In this document: positions 19,440 through 30,168 of the stretch, piece after piece
Layout: each line of letters starts with the position of its first letter
Numbering within the stretch: the first letter of the stretch is position 1
Assembly: GCF_017299535.1 (NCBI RefSeq)
Contig: NZ_CP071238.1
Coordinates: 3,472,001 to 3,536,000 of the forward strand
DNA length: 64,000 bases
DNA from: Serratia marcescens subsp. marcescens ATCC 13880
GTDB taxonomy: Bacteria > Pseudomonadota > Gammaproteobacteria > Enterobacterales > Enterobacteriaceae
Direction of reading: 5' to 3'
Position numbers and translations under genes: made by a program
Notes under the pieces: generated by a model
What the model saw: only the letters and a program-made list of their open reading frames with translations
The model's database searches: none
What the model was told of the DNA's origin: nothing

Positions 19440-20625
19440 TGTCCACCACTTCCAGCCAGGCGTTTTTACCGCACGCCTGGCTCCCATTCAGCCAGCGGCG
19501 CAGCATATCCAACGCCAGCATCGCCACCGACTCCTGACGCAACCGCAGACCGTGGCGCGACGCGCGATAACGCACGGTCTGGCCAATGCCGCCGTGCGGC
19601 GTGTGCAGCGCAATGCTCACCTGCTCATCGCGCATGGCGCTGACCGCCAACGCCAACGGCGCGCCGGTCAATTCCGCCAGCGAGCGGGCGCGCGCCAGCG
19701 TCGTTTCCAGCGTTTCGATGCAGTGTGCCGGCAGCAGCTCGCCACCCGCCAGCGGCGCCCCTTCGCTCTGCAACTGCAGATTGATCAAACCGCCACTGAA
19801 CTGCTCGCTCAACGCCAGCTTCAGCCCTTGCTGATTCAGGCGCTGCGTCAGCGTCGCCGGCAACCCGTCGGTGCCTTCAAAAATGCAGTTGTCCCCCGCC
19901 ACTTCGCGCACGCGTCGCCAGGCCAGCTCCATTTCCGCACGCCGGCTTTCCGGCCCGGTCAGCTTCAGTTCGATGATCGGGCTGGAGGAACGGTAACCCA
20001 ACACCACATCCGGCGGCAGCGGCATGCCGTCCAGCTCGGCGGCCAGATCGCTCTCGGAGGTGCCGAATGTCGTCAGGCGCAGGCACAGCGGCGGCGCCGG
20101 CAAGGTGAAGCGCTGGCGCAGACGCGGTACGATCTGCTGTTCGACCATCACTTTGAATTCCGACGGCACGCCGGGGGTGAAGAACATCAGGCATTGGTTC
20201 AGCTGCAATGCGAACCCGCAGGCGGTGCCCACCGGGTTATCCAACATTTCCGCGTTGGCCGGGATCTGCGCCTGCTTGCGATTGGAAGGGGCCATCGGCC
20301 GCCCGCGCTCGGCGAAATAGGCTTCCATGCGCGCCAACCAGTCAGCCCGTTCGACCAGCTCTACGCCGCTGGCTTTCGCGGCGGCCAGCGCGCTGAGATC
20401 GTCGCTGGTCGGCCCCAGGCCGCCGTTGACGATCAGCACATCGGCGATATGGCTGCGTTCCTGCAGGATCTCGATCAACGCAGAGAGGCTGTCCCCGACC
20501 GTTTCACGCCCGCTCATCGGCACGCCCTGCTGGAACAGGTAGTCCGCCAGCCAGGCGGCGTTGGTATCAATAATTTGCCCGTGCAGCACCTCATCGCCGG
20601 TGCTGAGCATCTCCACCCTTAACAT
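19429..20625 (-). CDS. yfaY: CinA-like protein YfaY
   Basis: YfaY is a CinA/PncC-family protein of 398 residues. The N-terminal molybdopterin-binding-like (COG1058) domain is clear, with VEMLSTGDEVLHGQIIDTNAAW, VNGGLGPTSDD and FFTPGVPSEF. The C-terminal part (GLKLALSEQFSGG and on) resembles the NMN-deamidase PncC domain but is degenerate, as in E. coli YfaY. The in vivo role is unclear, and pyrophosphatase activity is known for relatives. The ATG at 20625 has GGGAGAG upstream and gives the family N-terminus; an upstream in-frame start would add only five residues. It is convergent with the flavin monooxygenase and divergent from tyrP. Confidence 0.93.
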   Translation of the reverse strand: MLRVEMLSTGDEVLHGQIIDTNAAWLADYLFQQGVPMSGRETVGDSLSALIEILQERSHIADVLIVNGGLGPTSDDLSALAAAKASGVELVERADWLARMEAYFAERGRPMAPSNRKQAQIPANAEMLDNPVGTACGFALQLNQCLMFFTPGVPSEFKVMVEQQIVPRLRQRFTLPAPPLCLRLTTFGTSESDLAAELDGMPLPPDVVLGYRSSSPIIELKLTGPESRRAEMELAWRRVREVAGDNCIFEGTDGLPATLTQRLNQQGLKLALSEQFSGGLINLQLQSEGAPLAGGELLPAHCIETLETTLARARSLAELTGAPLALAVSAMRDEQVSIALHTPHGGIGQTVRYRASRHGLRLRQESVAMLALDMLRRWLNGSQACGKNAWLEVVDIIE

Positions 20626-20746
20626 TGATCTCTCCCACATTTTTTGGTCATTCCACTATAGAAGCCCGTAAATAACTTTTCACTAGCCGCCTTCGGATAA
20701 TTTCAGCCATGGGTCCGTTTCTCATGTGCCATGCCGGCCGCCGCAA

Positions 20747-20764
20747 TGTAAATATTTATTTACA
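20747..20764 (+). promoter_or_regulatory. TyrR box upstream of tyrP
   Basis: TGTAAATATTTATTTACA is a perfect match to the strong TyrR box TGTAAA-N6-TTTACA. Its centre is about 61 bases before the predicted transcription start of tyrP, the classic position for activation through the alpha subunit. In E. coli TyrR represses tyrP with tyrosine and activates it with phenylalanine. Confidence 0.9.
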
Positions 20765-20781
20765 TCATGCGTAACGTCGGT

Positions 20782-20810
20782 TTGACACAAATTAGGGCTT
20801 CCACTATCCT
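20782..20810 (+). promoter_or_regulatory. tyrP sigma70 promoter
   Basis: A perfect -35 TTGACA (20782-20787), a 17-base spacer and a -10 TATCCT (20805-20810) precede tyrP by about 60 bases. Confidence 0.8.
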
Positions 20811-20870
20811 GCCATCCTCATAAATCGTTACCTATAATTTTCAAAATCTTTCGGCTGGTAGAGAAAAAAC

Positions 20871-22079
20871 GTGAAGAATCGCACTCTTGGCAGTGTTTTT
20901 ATCGTGGCGGGCACCACCATTGGCGCCGGGATGCTGGCGATGCCGCTGGCAGCGGCCGGCGTCGGCTTCGGCGTCACGCTGGCCTTACTGGTCGGGCTGT
21001 GGCTGTTGATGTGTTACACCGCGCTGCTGCTGGTGGAGGTTTACCAGCATGAGCAGGCGGATACCGGTCTGGGCACGCTCGCCAAACGTTATCTCGGCGG
21101 CGGCGGCCAGTGGCTGACCAGCTTTAGCATGATGTTCCTGATGTACGCCCTCACCGCCGCCTATATCAGCGGCGCCGGCGAACTGCTCGCCACCAGCATC
21201 AGCCAATGGACATCGCAGGACTTCCCGGTGTCGCTCGGCGTCCTGCTGTTCACCCTGGTGGCCGGCGGCGTGGTGTGCATCGGCACCCACTCGGTCGACT
21301 TGTTCAACCGCATCCTGTTCAGCGCCAAAGTGGTATTTCTGGTGGTGATGCTCGGCCTGATGTTGCCGAATATCCACCAAACCAATCTGATGACATTGCC
21401 GCTGGAGCAAGGCCTGGCGCTGTCGGCCATTCCGGTGATCTTCACTTCTTTCGGCTTCCACGGCAGCGTGCCGAGCATCGTCAACTACATGGGCGGCAAC
21501 ATTCGCAAACTGCGCTGGGTATTTATCATCGGCAGCGCCATCCCGCTGATGGCCTATATCTTCTGGCAGCTGGCGACGCTGGGCAGCATCAGCTCCGACA
21601 CCTTCGTCGGCATTCTGGCGCAGCAGGCCGGGCTGAACGGCCTGTTGCAGGCGGTGCGCGACGCGGTGGCTTCGCCGCACGTTGAACTGGCGGTGCACCT
21701 GTTCGCCGATCTGGCGCTGGCGACCTCGTTCCTCGGCGTGGCGCTCGGGCTGTTCGATTTCCTGGCCGACCTGTTCAAGCGGCAAGATAACGTGCGCGGC
21801 CGCCTGCAAACCGGCGCCATCACCTTCCTGCCGCCGCTGGCCTTCGCGCTGTTCTACCCGCGCGGCTTCGTGCTGGCGCTGGGATTCGCCGCCATCGCTT
21901 TGTCGGTGTTGGCGCTGCTGTTGCCTTCACTGCTGGTGTGGAAAACCCGCCAAAAGCATCAGGCGCAGTATCGCGTCTGGGGCGGTACGCCAGCGCTGGC
22001 GTTGGTGTTTGTCTGCGGGGTGACGGTGATCGCCATCCAACTGGGCATCGCCAGCGGCATGCTGCCGGCGGTCGGGTAA
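20871..22079 (+). CDS. tyrP: Tyrosine-specific transporter TyrP
   Basis: TyrP is a proton-driven tyrosine permease of the aromatic amino acid transporter (HAAAP) family in the inner membrane. The 402-residue protein has about 11 hydrophobic helices. It starts with the conserved [20 protein letters not shown], and other hallmark stretches are [13 protein letters not shown] and [19 protein letters not shown]. The start codon is GTG, preceded by TGGTAGAGAAAAAAC. A TyrR box and a near-consensus promoter lie upstream, so regulation by aromatic amino acids is likely. In E. coli tyrP sits elsewhere, so its place between yfaY and yfaZ is a rearrangement. It ends in a strong terminator shared with convergent yfaZ. 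Confidence 0.97.
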   Translation: MKNRTLGSVFIVAGTTIGAGMLAMPLAAAGVGFGVTLALLVGLWLLMCYTALLLVEVYQHEQADTGLGTLAKRYLGGGGQWLTSFSMMFLMYALTAAYISGAGELLATSISQWTSQDFPVSLGVLLFTLVAGGVVCIGTHSVDLFNRILFSAKVVFLVVMLGLMLPNIHQTNLMTLPLEQGLALSAIPVIFTSFGFHGSVPSIVNYMGGNIRKLRWVFIIGSAIPLMAYIFWQLATLGSISSDTFVGILAQQAGLNGLLQAVRDAVASPHVELAVHLFADLALATSFLGVALGLFDFLADLFKRQDNVRGRLQTGAITFLPPLAFALFYPRGFVLALGFAAIALSVLALLLPSLLVWKTRQKHQAQYRVWGGTPALALVFVCGVTVIAIQLGIASGMLPAVG

Positions 22080-22107
22080 GCGACGAAAGACAAGAAATGA
22101 TAAAGAG

Positions 22108-22132
22108 AAAGGGGCCGCAATGGCCCCTTTTT
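22108..22132. terminator. Bidirectional terminator between tyrP and yfaZ
   Basis: The perfect stem AAAGGGGCC / GGCCCCTTT with loop GCAAT is followed by TT on the plus strand and by CTCTTTATC on the minus strand. It lies between convergent genes. Confidence 0.88.
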
Positions 22133-22140
22133 GCTGATCG

Positions 22141-22680
22141 TCAGAAGCTCAGGCCCACGCCGACATAAGGGCCATCGGCCAGCGTATTGTCGCGACGCCC
22201 GTCTTTGCCTTCCATTTGCATGTAACGGTAGCCCACGTCCACGCTCAGCGGACGGAACTTCCAGCGCAGGCCGCCGCTGGCTTCGTTATAGGCCTTCACG
22301 CCGCTGGTGAAAGACTCAGGGGCAAAGTACCCTTCGCCGTGCAGGCTGAAGTAACGGTTAATTTCCCACTCCAGGCCGCCGCCCAGCGCCACCGCCCCGC
22401 CGCTCTTCCCGTCTTTCGGGCTGAGGTACAGCGCTTTGGCGCCCACGGTCGCCGTCAACGGCCCCAGCGGCACGCCGAAGTTCAACCCCACGCTGCCGAC
22501 GTTGCCGTCGTGGTCGCTGCGCGCCCAGTTGCCGGTCAGGCCAAGACCTGAAGAGCCGGTGCTCATGCCGACGCCCAGGTTGGTGTAGTGTTGCCCGGCT
22601 TCGCCCGACACGCTGATGGCGTTCGCCGCGCCGGTCACCAACAGCAATCCTGCCGCGCACGCGACCCAAGTCTTTTTCAT
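22141..22680 (-). CDS. yfaZ: YfaZ family outer membrane protein
   Basis: This 179-residue protein belongs to the YfaZ family of predicted outer membrane beta-barrel proteins. A signal peptide is evident: MKKTWVACAAGLLLVTGAANA, with cleavage before ISVSGEAGQHY. The mature part has the alternating strands of a small barrel and ends in ADGPYVGVGLSF, with the terminal Phe typical of outer membrane proteins. The start at 22680 aligns with E. coli YfaZ. An adjacent ATG at 22683 is possible but closer to the GAGGG ribosome-binding site. Function is unknown. It is convergent with tyrP. Confidence 0.9.
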   Translation of the reverse strand: MKKTWVACAAGLLLVTGAANAISVSGEAGQHYTNLGVGMSTGSSGLGLTGNWARSDHDGNVGSVGLNFGVPLGPLTATVGAKALYLSPKDGKSGGAVALGGGLEWEINRYFSLHGEGYFAPESFTSGVKAYNEASGGLRWKFRPLSVDVGYRYMQMEGKDGRRDNTLADGPYVGVGLSF

Positions 22681-23018
22681 CATCTTTCCCTCTGGTTTGT
22701 CATCCGTACCGAATGATCGAATCAACGCATAATAATAACGTCACGAGTCTATACCAAAGCGCAATGAGTATTTAAGGGATAAAAGCGAAAAAATTCTTCA
22801 ATAATCAAATAAATGTAAAAATTTGCAAACAAAAATCCATATTCGTCAAGGCGATGCCAACGATAACCGAGACCTATTTGCCGTCGCTCGGCAATAGGGC
22901 TACAACTAGTAGTGGCTTTGACCAAGGTCAGGGGAAGAAGCCCCGCCAAAGGACTATGCTGATGAACGCTTAAACCGCCCGAGTCTTTACTTAACTGCAC
23001 TACGATAAGGAGCAAGTG
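22681..23018. other. Intergenic region with two dyads upstream of katA
   Basis: This is the divergent spacer between yfaZ and katA. Nearest katA is an interrupted inverted repeat CCTATTTGCCG (22873-22883) / CGGCAATAGG (22889-22898), then a shorter dyad TGACC-AA-GGTCA (22919-22930). Either could be a regulator site for catalase. Neither matches the spacing of a standard OxyR site. A stretch that could be read as a minus-strand gene across this region is only a shadow of katA. Confidence 0.5.
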
Positions 23019-24455
23019 ATGAGCAAGAAAGGACTGACCACCGCAGCCGGCGCCCCGGTTGTCGATAACAATAACGTGATCACCGCGGGCAAACGCGGCC
23101 CGATGCTGTTGCAGGACGTGTGGTTCCTGGAAAAACTGGCCCACTTCGACCGTGAAGTCATCCCCGAGCGTCGCATGCACGCCAAGGGATCCGGCGCCTA
23201 CGGCACCTTTACCGTCACCCACGACATCACCCGCTACACCCGCGCCAAGATCTTCTCCGAAATCGGTAAGCAGACCGACATGTTTATCCGCTTCTCCACC
23301 GTCGCCGGTGAACGCGGCGCCGCCGACGCCGAACGCGACATTCGCGGCTTCGCCATGAAGTTCTATACCGAAGAAGGCAACTGGGATCTGGTGGGTAACG
23401 ATACGCCGGTGTTCTATCTGCGCGATCCGCTGAAATTCCCCGATCTCAACCACGTGGTGAAACGCGATCCGCATACCAACCTGCGCAATCCGGTCTACAA
23501 ATGGGACTTTTTCTCCCACCTGCCGGAATCACTGCACCAGCTGACCATCGACTTCAGCGATCGCGGCATTCCGAAGTCCTACCGCCACATGCACGGCTTC
23601 GGCAGCCACACCTTCAGCTTTATCAATGCCGCCAACGAACGTTTCTGGGTGAAATTCCACTTCCGCTGCGAACAGGGCATTGAAAACCTGATGGATGAAG
23701 AGGCGGAAGCGATCATCGCCAAGGATCGCGAAAGCTCACAGCGCGATTTGTTCGAGGCGATCAAACGCGGCGACTTCCCGCGCTGGAAGCTGCAAATTCA
23801 GATCATGCCGGAACACGAGGCCTCTCAGACGCCATATAACCCATTCGATCTGACCAAGGTATGGCCGCACGGCGACTACCCGCTGATCGACGTCGGTTAT
23901 TTCGAGTTGAACCGCAATCCCGACAACTACTTCTCCGAAGTCGAACAGGTGGCGATGAACCCCGCCAATGTGGTGCCGGGCATCAGTTTCTCGCCGGATA
24001 AAATGCTGCAGGGCCGTCTGTTCTCCTATGGCGATGCGCACCGCTACCGCTTGGGCGTCAACCATCACCAGATCCCGGTGAACGGCGCCAAATGCCCGTT
24101 CCACAACTATCATCGCGACGGTGCGATGCGCGTGGACGGCAACAGCGGCAACGGCGCAACCTACGAACCGAACAGCTTCGGCCTGTTCCAGGAGCAGCCG
24201 GACTTCAGCGAGCCGCCGCTGAGCATTGAGGGCGCGGCCGATCACTGGAACCATCGTGAAGACGACGATTACTACAGCCAGCCGCGCGCGCTGTTCAACC
24301 TGCTGAGCGCCGAAGAGCACCAGCGCATGTTCACCCGCATCGCCGGCGAACTGTCGCAGGTGCCGGAACAGATCCAGCGCCGTCAGGTCGAGCTGTTCAC
24401 CAAGGTGCATCCGGACTACGGCGCCGGCGTCGCCAAGGCGTTGGGGCTGAAATAA
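23019..24455 (+). CDS. katA: Clade 3 monofunctional heme catalase
   Basis: KatA breaks hydrogen peroxide into water and oxygen. The 478-residue small-subunit form matches the clade 3 catalases such as that of Proteus mirabilis. The active-site His54 is in [15 protein letters not shown], the distal Asn127 in [11 protein letters not shown] and the heme-ligand Tyr337 in [14 protein letters not shown], the same numbers as in P. mirabilis. NADPH-binding-type residues are also present. No signal peptide is seen, so it is cytoplasmic. The ATG at 23019 is preferred over a GTG three bases upstream because AAGGAG is well spaced. E. coli lacks this gene and has katG and katE instead. Here it is inserted between yfaZ and menE. 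Confidence 0.96.
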   Translation: MSKKGLTTAAGAPVVDNNNVITAGKRGPMLLQDVWFLEKLAHFDREVIPERRMHAKGSGAYGTFTVTHDITRYTRAKIFSEIGKQTDMFIRFSTVAGERGAADAERDIRGFAMKFYTEEGNWDLVGNDTPVFYLRDPLKFPDLNHVVKRDPHTNLRNPVYKWDFFSHLPESLHQLTIDFSDRGIPKSYRHMHGFGSHTFSFINAANERFWVKFHFRCEQGIENLMDEEAEAIIAKDRESSQRDLFEAIKRGDFPRWKLQIQIMPEHEASQTPYNPFDLTKVWPHGDYPLIDVGYFELNRNPDNYFSEVEQVAMNPANVVPGISFSPDKMLQGRLFSYGDAHRYRLGVNHHQIPVNGAKCPFHNYHRDGAMRVDGNSGNGATYEPNSFGLFQEQPDFSEPPLSIEGAADHWNHREDDDYYSQPRALFNLLSAEEHQRMFTRIAGELSQVPEQIQRRQVELFTKVHPDYGAGVAKALGLK

Positions 24456-24476
24456 CCCTCTGTTGCCATCCACTCA

Positions 24477-24501
24477 GCCGCCCTTTCGGGCGGCTTTTTT
24501 T
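24477..24501. terminator. katA terminator overlapping the menE stop
   Basis: The perfect 7-base stem GCCGCCC / GGGCGGC with loop TTTC is followed by seven T. The T run enters the stop codon of convergent menE, so the two genes share this boundary. Confidence 0.92.
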
Positions 24502-25885
24502 ATGCCGGACGCAGGCGCTCCGCCACCCACTGCTGCAACTGGCGGCGCGAAATCTTGATGCCGCCGTTTTTCAGCTCGTCAGGCAGCGGAAGTAATGCCG
24601 TCGGGCGTTGGAAATTGGCCAGCTGGTCCTGCGACCAGGCGAGCAGCGCACTCAACGACAGCGCCGGATCGCCGTCGATCACCGCCACCGGCCGCTGGCC
24701 GAACTCGGCGTCCGCCACCGGCACTACAAACGCCTGCGTGATCTGTGGATGCGCCGCCAGCACGCGTTCGATATCTTCCGGCTGCACCCCTTCGCCGCCG
24801 CTGAAAAACAGGTTGTCCAGCCGGCCGAGAATTCGCAGTTCCCCCTCGATCATCGCGCCGCGATCGCGGGTCGGGAACCAGCCCTGCTCATCGGCCAACG
24901 GCTGCAGATGGCCATGACGCCAGTAGCCAATCGCCAGGCTGTCGGCGCGGATCCAGACCTCTTCATCCACCAGTTTTACCTCGCGGCCGCCGAGCGGCAG
25001 GCCGACGCCCGGCCGCGCATCGGCGCGCTTGGCGCACACCGTGGAGGCCAGTTCGGTCAGCCCGTAGCCGCACCAGCAGCGGATCCCCGCCGCCTCCGCC
25101 CGTTCGGTCAGCTCCACCGGTATCATCGCGCCGCCGAGCAGCACCGCCTTCAGCGTCATGCCCGCCAGCGGTTGCGCCAGCAGCCGCCACAGCTGCGTCG
25201 GCACCAACGAGGCATGCGTGCATCCCGCCAACGCCTCGTTCAGCGGGTGCATCTCGCGCACCGCCAATCGGGCGCCCGCCGCCAACCAGCGCCAGACGAT
25301 GCCCTGGCCGGAGACGTGAAACAGCGGCAGTGACAACAGCCAGCAATCCTCGCGTTGAAAATCCATCAACCGCAACACCCCGGCGGCGCTGGCCAGATGA
25401 TTGGCGTAGCTGTGCGCCGCCGCCTTCGGCATGCCGCTGGAACCCGAGGTCAACGTCAGCGTCGCCAGACGCTGCGCCTCCCACGCAGGCAGGTTCGGCC
25501 AACGCGGCTCGGTCGAGGGCGGGGTCAATCGAATCACCTCTTCCGGCAGCGCCGGCAACGAGTCCGGGCCGAAGACAAAGGTCATATCCAATTCCGGCAA
25601 CAGCTGCGCCAGCAGCGGCGTCGGCAAGGCGGGATTGAGCGGCAACAGGCGTGCGCCGCACTGCAACAGCGCCAGATAGGCCAGCAGCAGTGGATAGCTG
25701 TTTTTACCGCACAGCGCCACGCCGCAGCCCGGTTCAACGCCCTGATGCTGGAAATCCGCCGCCAGCTCATCCACCTGGCTCTGCAACGCCAGCCAGCTCA
25801 GCGGTTGTTCGCCGAGCATCAGCGCCGTCGCCTGCGGCTGAGTGCGCGCCCAGTGTCGCCACGGCCAATCGTTCAACGGCGCCAT
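24500..25885 (-). CDS. menE: o-Succinylbenzoate-CoA ligase MenE
   Basis: MenE activates o-succinylbenzoate to its CoA thioester using ATP, the step before ring closure by MenB. The 461-residue protein is an ANL-superfamily adenylating enzyme. It has the phosphate-binding loop [16 protein letters not shown], the hinge-region [20 protein letters not shown] and a C-terminal lysine in [12 protein letters not shown]. The ATG at 25885 overlaps the last 13 bases of menC, so the two are coupled, as in E. coli. A longer open frame upstream is inside menC and is not used. It is the last gene of the men operon and ends at the katA terminator. Confidence 0.95.
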   Translation of the reverse strand: MAPLNDWPWRHWARTQPQATALMLGEQPLSWLALQSQVDELAADFQHQGVEPGCGVALCGKNSYPLLLAYLALLQCGARLLPLNPALPTPLLAQLLPELDMTFVFGPDSLPALPEEVIRLTPPSTEPRWPNLPAWEAQRLATLTLTSGSSGMPKAAAHSYANHLASAAGVLRLMDFQREDCWLLSLPLFHVSGQGIVWRWLAAGARLAVREMHPLNEALAGCTHASLVPTQLWRLLAQPLAGMTLKAVLLGGAMIPVELTERAEAAGIRCWCGYGLTELASTVCAKRADARPGVGLPLGGREVKLVDEEVWIRADSLAIGYWRHGHLQPLADEQGWFPTRDRGAMIEGELRILGRLDNLFFSGGEGVQPEDIERVLAAHPQITQAFVVPVADAEFGQRPVAVIDGDPALSLSALLAWSQDQLANFQRPTALLPLPDELKNGGIKISRRQLQQWVAERLRPA

Positions 25886-26856
25886 AGGCACTCCAGCGCC
25901 GAGACATCCAGCAGCGGCAACGCGCTGCCCGGCCACGGGCGCAGCACCTGCGCCTGCATCAACCCCAGCGTGTCCAGGCCCGGCACGGTGTCCGGCGTCA
26001 GCCAATGGGCGATGCGCGCCAGTTGGGTCAACCCCAGGCTGGATTCGAGGCTGGAACTGATCACCGCCGTCAGCCCCGCCGCGTGCGCCTGCGCCACCAG
26101 CGTCTGGCAACGCGCCAGGCTGCCGACCAGCGTCGGCTTGATCACGATGGCCGCCACGCCCGGCTCGGCCTGCACCACAAAGTCCGCCTCCCGCACGCTC
26201 TCATCCCAGGCGATGGCGATGCCGGTCGCCCGGGCGAAGTCGCGCGATTCATCACGGGTCTTGCAGGGCTCTTCCAGGAAGGCTATGCGATCGCGCCACG
26301 CCGGGTTGACATATTTGGCGAAGCCGTCGGCTTTGGCGCGGGTCCAACTGCGGTTGGCGTCCAGCCGCAGCCGCAGATCCGGCAGCGCCTCCAGCAGCAC
26401 GTTGACGATCATGCCGTCGCGCACCGCCTCATACAGCCCTACTTTCACCTTGGCGACTTTCTCGCCCGGCAAAGCGCTCAATGTCTCGAACAGCTCGTCC
26501 GGATCGCCGGTGCACAGCGGCGCCTTGCGGAAATCCGCCTGCATCGGCAAGCGCAGCTCCAGCTCGGCCTGCGCACAGCTGAGCCCAAAGGCCACCGAGG
26601 GCAGCGCGCTGTCATCCGGTTCGTTGCCCGCCAACCAGGCCTGCAGCCACGCCAGCGCGGCCTGTTCGGCCTGCGCCAACGTTTCCCGGCTGAATTCCGG
26701 CAGCGGCGCGATCTCGCCCCAGCCTTCACGCTCGCCCTGACGCAGCTGCACCACCCATCCGTCACGCGTTTTCAACCGTTGATTGCGCAGCACCACGCCC
26801 GCCTCCATCGGCAGGCTGTAACGGTATAGCGCCGCGCTGCGGTTTGCTCCGCTCAT
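25873..26856 (-). CDS. menC: o-Succinylbenzoate synthase MenC
   Basis: MenC dehydrates SHCHC to o-succinylbenzoate in menaquinone synthesis and is an enolase-superfamily enzyme of 327 residues. The catalytic lysines are in [11 protein letters not shown] and in VIKPTLVGS. The metal-binding acidic residues appear in [17 protein letters not shown] and AWDESVRE. The start ATG at 26856 overlaps the menB stop in TAATG, showing tight coupling. Its end overlaps menE. It has a slightly longer N-terminus (MSGANRSA) than E. coli MenC. Confidence 0.96.
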   Translation of the reverse strand: MSGANRSAALYRYSLPMEAGVVLRNQRLKTRDGWVVQLRQGEREGWGEIAPLPEFSRETLAQAEQAALAWLQAWLAGNEPDDSALPSVAFGLSCAQAELELRLPMQADFRKAPLCTGDPDELFETLSALPGEKVAKVKVGLYEAVRDGMIVNVLLEALPDLRLRLDANRSWTRAKADGFAKYVNPAWRDRIAFLEEPCKTRDESRDFARATGIAIAWDESVREADFVVQAEPGVAAIVIKPTLVGSLARCQTLVAQAHAAGLTAVISSSLESSLGLTQLARIAHWLTPDTVPGLDTLGLMQAQVLRPWPGSALPLLDVSALECLWRR

Positions 26857-27713
26857 TACGGGTTACGCTTGAATTTGCTGAAGTCCGGTTGGCGCTTCTC
26901 GTTGAACGCGTTGCGCCCTTCCTGCCCTTCGTCGGTCATGTAGAACAGCATGGTGGCGTTGCCCGCCAGCTCCTGCAAACCGGCCTGGCCGTCGCAGTCG
27001 GCATTCAGCGCCGCCTTCAGGCAGCGCAGCGCCATCGGGCTGTTCTGCAGCATTTCGCGGCACCAGCGCACCGTCTCTTTTTCCAGATCGGCCAGCGGCA
27101 CCACGGTATTGACCAGGCCCATGTCCAGCGCGGCGGCGGCGTCGTACTGGCGGCACAGGAACCAGATTTCGCGCGCCTTCTTCTGGCCGACGATGCGCGC
27201 CATGTAAGACGCGCCCCAGCCGCCGTCGAACGAGCCCACTTTCGGGCCGGTCTGGCCGAAGATGGCGTTATCCGCCGCGATGGTCAGATCGCACATCATG
27301 TGCAGCACGTGGCCGCCGCCGATCGAATAGCCGGCCACCATCGCCACCACCGGTTTCGGGCAGGTGCGGATCTGGCGTTGGAAGTCCAGCACGTTGAGGT
27401 GGTGTACGCCGCTGTCGTCGCGATAGCCGCCGTAGTCGCCGCGCACTTTCTGATCGCCGCCGGAGCAGAAGGCCTTATCGCCGGCGCCAGTCAGAATAAT
27501 GACGCCGATGCCGTCGTCGTAACGGGCGTTGGCCAGCGCGTCGATCATCTCTTTGACCGTTTGCGGACGAAACGCGTTGCGCACCTGCGGCCGGTTGATG
27601 GTGATTTTGGCGATGCCGTCAGCGGACTTGTGATACAGAATGTCTTCGAAATCGCCGGTGCAATCCTGCCAGGCGATGGCGGCATACAGGTGTTCTTCAT
27701 TCGGATAAAGCAT
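26856..27713 (-). CDS. menB: 1,4-Dihydroxy-2-naphthoyl-CoA synthase MenB
   Basis: MenB closes the second ring of the naphthoquinone by an intramolecular Claisen-type condensation of o-succinylbenzoyl-CoA. It is a crotonase-fold protein of 285 residues, the same length as in E. coli. The oxyanion-hole and CoA-binding motifs [12 protein letters not shown] and [13 protein letters not shown] are visible. The bicarbonate-site glycine-rich segment [12 protein letters not shown] and the C-terminal [14 protein letters not shown] are also intact. It shares one base with menC (TAATG) and lies 11 bases after menH. Confidence 0.98.
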   Translation of the reverse strand: MLYPNEEHLYAAIAWQDCTGDFEDILYHKSADGIAKITINRPQVRNAFRPQTVKEMIDALANARYDDGIGVIILTGAGDKAFCSGGDQKVRGDYGGYRDDSGVHHLNVLDFQRQIRTCPKPVVAMVAGYSIGGGHVLHMMCDLTIAADNAIFGQTGPKVGSFDGGWGASYMARIVGQKKAREIWFLCRQYDAAAALDMGLVNTVVPLADLEKETVRWCREMLQNSPMALRCLKAALNADCDGQAGLQELAGNATMLFYMTDEGQEGRNAFNEKRQPDFSKFKRNP

Positions 27714-27724
27714 GTTCGGTTCCT

Positions 27725-28495
27725 TTAACCAGGGTTAACGAGAAAGGTCTGCAGCTCGGCGACGAAATCCTGCGGATTGGCCAGATGCGCGTTGTGGCCG
27801 GCCTGCGGCACAATGCGCAACGGCAACCCGGCGTCGCGCGCCAGCCGTTGAAATTTGGGGTCGTTCTCACCGCACAGCACCCGCAGCGGCACGGTCAGTT
27901 GGCGCAGCTGCGGCGCCAGATAGGGCTGCCGCCCGAGCGACGTGGCTTCGAGCATGTCGGCAATCGCCGGGCCGCTGTTGACCGAACGCGCGGCGATCAA
28001 CGCCTGACGGTGCACATGGCTAAGCTCTTTGAACACCGGCTGCTGATACCAGTCCGCCAGCACCTCGGCGATCGGCTCACTGCGAAAACGCGCCGCCCAC
28101 AGTGCATCCTGCTCGCAGCGATGGCGGCGCTGTTGTTCGTCCTCCAGCCCCGGATTGCCGCCCTCGACGATCACGCCTTGCAGGCCGGCATGGCGGCCGT
28201 GGCAAGCGTGATACATGGCGATGCGCCCGCCGAGCGAATAGCCCACCAGCCAATAACGTTCAATATTGCGCAGCTGCAGCGTAGCGGCGATTTGCGCGCT
28301 GATGTCGTCGAAGCCGCGGCAGGTCACCGCCACGGAATCGCCGTGGCCGGGCAGATCGATGGCCAGCGACGGCCATTCCGGGCAGCGCGCGGCGATCACC
28401 CGCCATTCGTTGTTGTTGCCGAGCAGGCCGTGCAGCCACACCAGCCATGGGCGGCCCGCTTCGCCCTGTTGCAAAATTCGCGTCGCCAGCATCAT
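27725..28495 (-). CDS. menH: SHCHC synthase MenH
   Basis: MenH is an alpha/beta hydrolase-fold lyase that removes pyruvate from SEPHCHC to give SHCHC. The 256-residue protein has the nucleophile Ser in [14 protein letters not shown], the acid in LCGENDPKF and the catalytic His in [12 protein letters not shown]. The oxyanion region [12 protein letters not shown] is conserved. The start at 28495 overlaps the end of menD by four bases (ATGA), so it is coupled to menD. A lysine- or metal-dependent function is not suggested by the sequence. Confidence 0.95.
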   Translation of the reverse strand: MMLATRILQQGEAGRPWLVWLHGLLGNNNEWRVIAARCPEWPSLAIDLPGHGDSVAVTCRGFDDISAQIAATLQLRNIERYWLVGYSLGGRIAMYHACHGRHAGLQGVIVEGGNPGLEDEQQRRHRCEQDALWAARFRSEPIAEVLADWYQQPVFKELSHVHRQALIAARSVNSGPAIADMLEATSLGRQPYLAPQLRQLTVPLRVLCGENDPKFQRLARDAGLPLRIVPQAGHNAHLANPQDFVAELQTFLVNPG

Positions 28496-30168
28496 TGCAC
28501 CGCCATCTGTTGCACCAGGTATTGCAGGCTTTCGGCCCCTGCGCTCGGTGGCACCTGCAGTTCTATCAGCGTGGCGCCGCCGTGCCGCCAGCCTTGCTCA
28601 ACCGCCTGTTGCAGCTGGCTCCAGTTTTCCGGCCGCGCGTAGTCAAGCTGGAACATCGCCGCCGCGTGGCTGAACTCGACGTTCTGCGGCATGCAGTAAA
28701 AGCGTTGGCGCTCCTCGTCCGGCGTCGGCAACAGCGAGAAAATTTGGCCGCCGTTGTTATTGACGACGATCAGCACCGTCGGCGCCGAACCGTGGCGCAA
28801 CAACGCCAGCGCATTGAGGTCATACAACGCGGAAAGGTCGCCCACCACCGCCAACGTCGGTCTGGCGGTGGCGCGCTGTACGCCGGCGGCGGTGGAAATC
28901 AGACCGTCGATGCCGCTGGCGCCGCGGTTGCTGAATACCGGGTAAGCGGCAGGCAGCGTGGTTAACGCGTCGATCAGTCGCACCACCAGGCTGTTGCCGA
29001 GAAACAGCTGGCCGTTCTCCGGCAGCAGCTCCGGCAGGCGGTGCGCCAGCTGCGCTTCGCCAAAGTTATCGTGCAGATGCGTGGATGCCGCCGTCAGCGC
29101 CTTATCCGCCAAGACCGCCAGCCCGGCGGCCCACGGCGCGCGCGGTTGCGCCGGATGCTGCGCCAACCACTGCGCCACCCCGGCGCGCAAACGCCGCCCC
29201 CGGTGCTGGGCCGGATCGAGCCGCCCCGGCAGCTCGTCGATGACCCAATACTCTTCCGGCCGGCACTGCGTCTGCCACTGCAGCAGGCGTTTGCCGGTCA
29301 AGCTGCCGCCGAACTGCACCACCAGCTGCGCGTCTTGCAACAGGCGCTGCGCCTGCGGATGCGCGAGCCATAAATCGGCGCAGGGCAGCGGTTGCCCGGT
29401 CTGCGACAGCACATCGCCGATCAGCGGCCAGCCCAGCGTCTCGGCCCAGTCGGCCACCTGTGCGCCCTCTTCCGCGCTCATGCGGCCGGCCAGCACCACG
29501 CCGCGTTTTTGCCGCCAGAAGAACCAGTCCGGCTGCGGCGACGGCGCCGCACGCGTCTCGCTTTCCTGCAGCCAAGGCCGATCGCTCTGCCACCAGTCGC
29601 CCAGCGCGGCGGACCAATCGGCATACTGACGCTCATCGCCGCCATACAGCGGTTCGGCGAACGGGCAGTTGATATGCAAAGCGCCATGCTGCAGGCGCGC
29701 CATCGCGCTGTCGACGCTGGAGGCCAGCCACGCGGCCGGAATATCCGGCGTCGGACGCGGCAGATCGATCGCCAACGTCGGGTGGCTGCTGTAGAGACCG
29801 TTTTGACGGATCGCCTGATTGGCGCCGCAGTCGATCAGTTCCGGCGGCCGATCGGCGGTGAGAAACACCAGCCGTTCACCGGTCAGGCCGGCTTCGATCA
29901 ACGCGGGATAAAGGTTCGCCGCCGCGGTGCCGGACGTGACGATCACCGCCACCGGCTCATGCGCCGCCTTCGCCAGACCGAGCGCCAAATGGCCGAGCCC
30001 GCGCTCATCAAAATGGGTATGGCAGATAAACGATCGGTTGGCCGCGGCGGCCAGCGTCAGCGGCGTGGAGCGCGATCCCGGAGCGATACAAACATGCCGC
30101 ACCCCATGGCGGGCCAGCGCCTCGAGCAGCACAGCCGCCCACCGGCGATTAAAAACACTTGTCGACAT
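28492..30168 (-). CDS. menD: SEPHCHC synthase MenD
   Basis: MenD is the thiamine-diphosphate enzyme that adds succinic semialdehyde, derived from 2-oxoglutarate, to isochorismate, the first committed step of menaquinone synthesis. The protein has 558 residues against 556 in E. coli. The N-terminal Pyr domain holds [16 protein letters not shown] and [18 protein letters not shown]. The C-terminal PP domain has the cofactor region [18 protein letters not shown], with the downstream NNNGG motif. It is the first gene of the local men operon. The isochorismate synthase gene menF, which E. coli has just upstream, is not here. Confidence 0.97.
   Translation of the reverse strand: MSTSVFNRRWAAVLLEALARHGVRHVCIAPGSRSTPLTLAAAANRSFICHTHFDERGLGHLALGLAKAAHEPVAVIVTSGTAAANLYPALIEAGLTGERLVFLTADRPPELIDCGANQAIRQNGLYSSHPTLAIDLPRPTPDIPAAWLASSVDSAMARLQHGALHINCPFAEPLYGGDERQYADWSAALGDWWQSDRPWLQESETRAAPSPQPDWFFWRQKRGVVLAGRMSAEEGAQVADWAETLGWPLIGDVLSQTGQPLPCADLWLAHPQAQRLLQDAQLVVQFGGSLTGKRLLQWQTQCRPEEYWVIDELPGRLDPAQHRGRRLRAGVAQWLAQHPAQPRAPWAAGLAVLADKALTAASTHLHDNFGEAQLAHRLPELLPENGQLFLGNSLVVRLIDALTTLPAAYPVFSNRGASGIDGLISTAAGVQRATARPTLAVVGDLSALYDLNALALLRHGSAPTVLIVVNNNGGQIFSLLPTPDEERQRFYCMPQNVEFSHAAAMFQLDYARPENWSQLQQAVEQGWRHGGATLIELQVPPSAGAESLQYLVQQMAVQ

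Noticed and set aside
22749..23519. A minus-strand frame of 256 codons upstream of and into katA
   Set aside because: More than half lies antisense to katA, and the rest has no domain. The katA reading frame explains the open stretch.
25886..26110. A longer start for menE inside menC
   Set aside because: The extra 75 residues lie within menC in another frame and have no similarity to the adenylating enzyme family.
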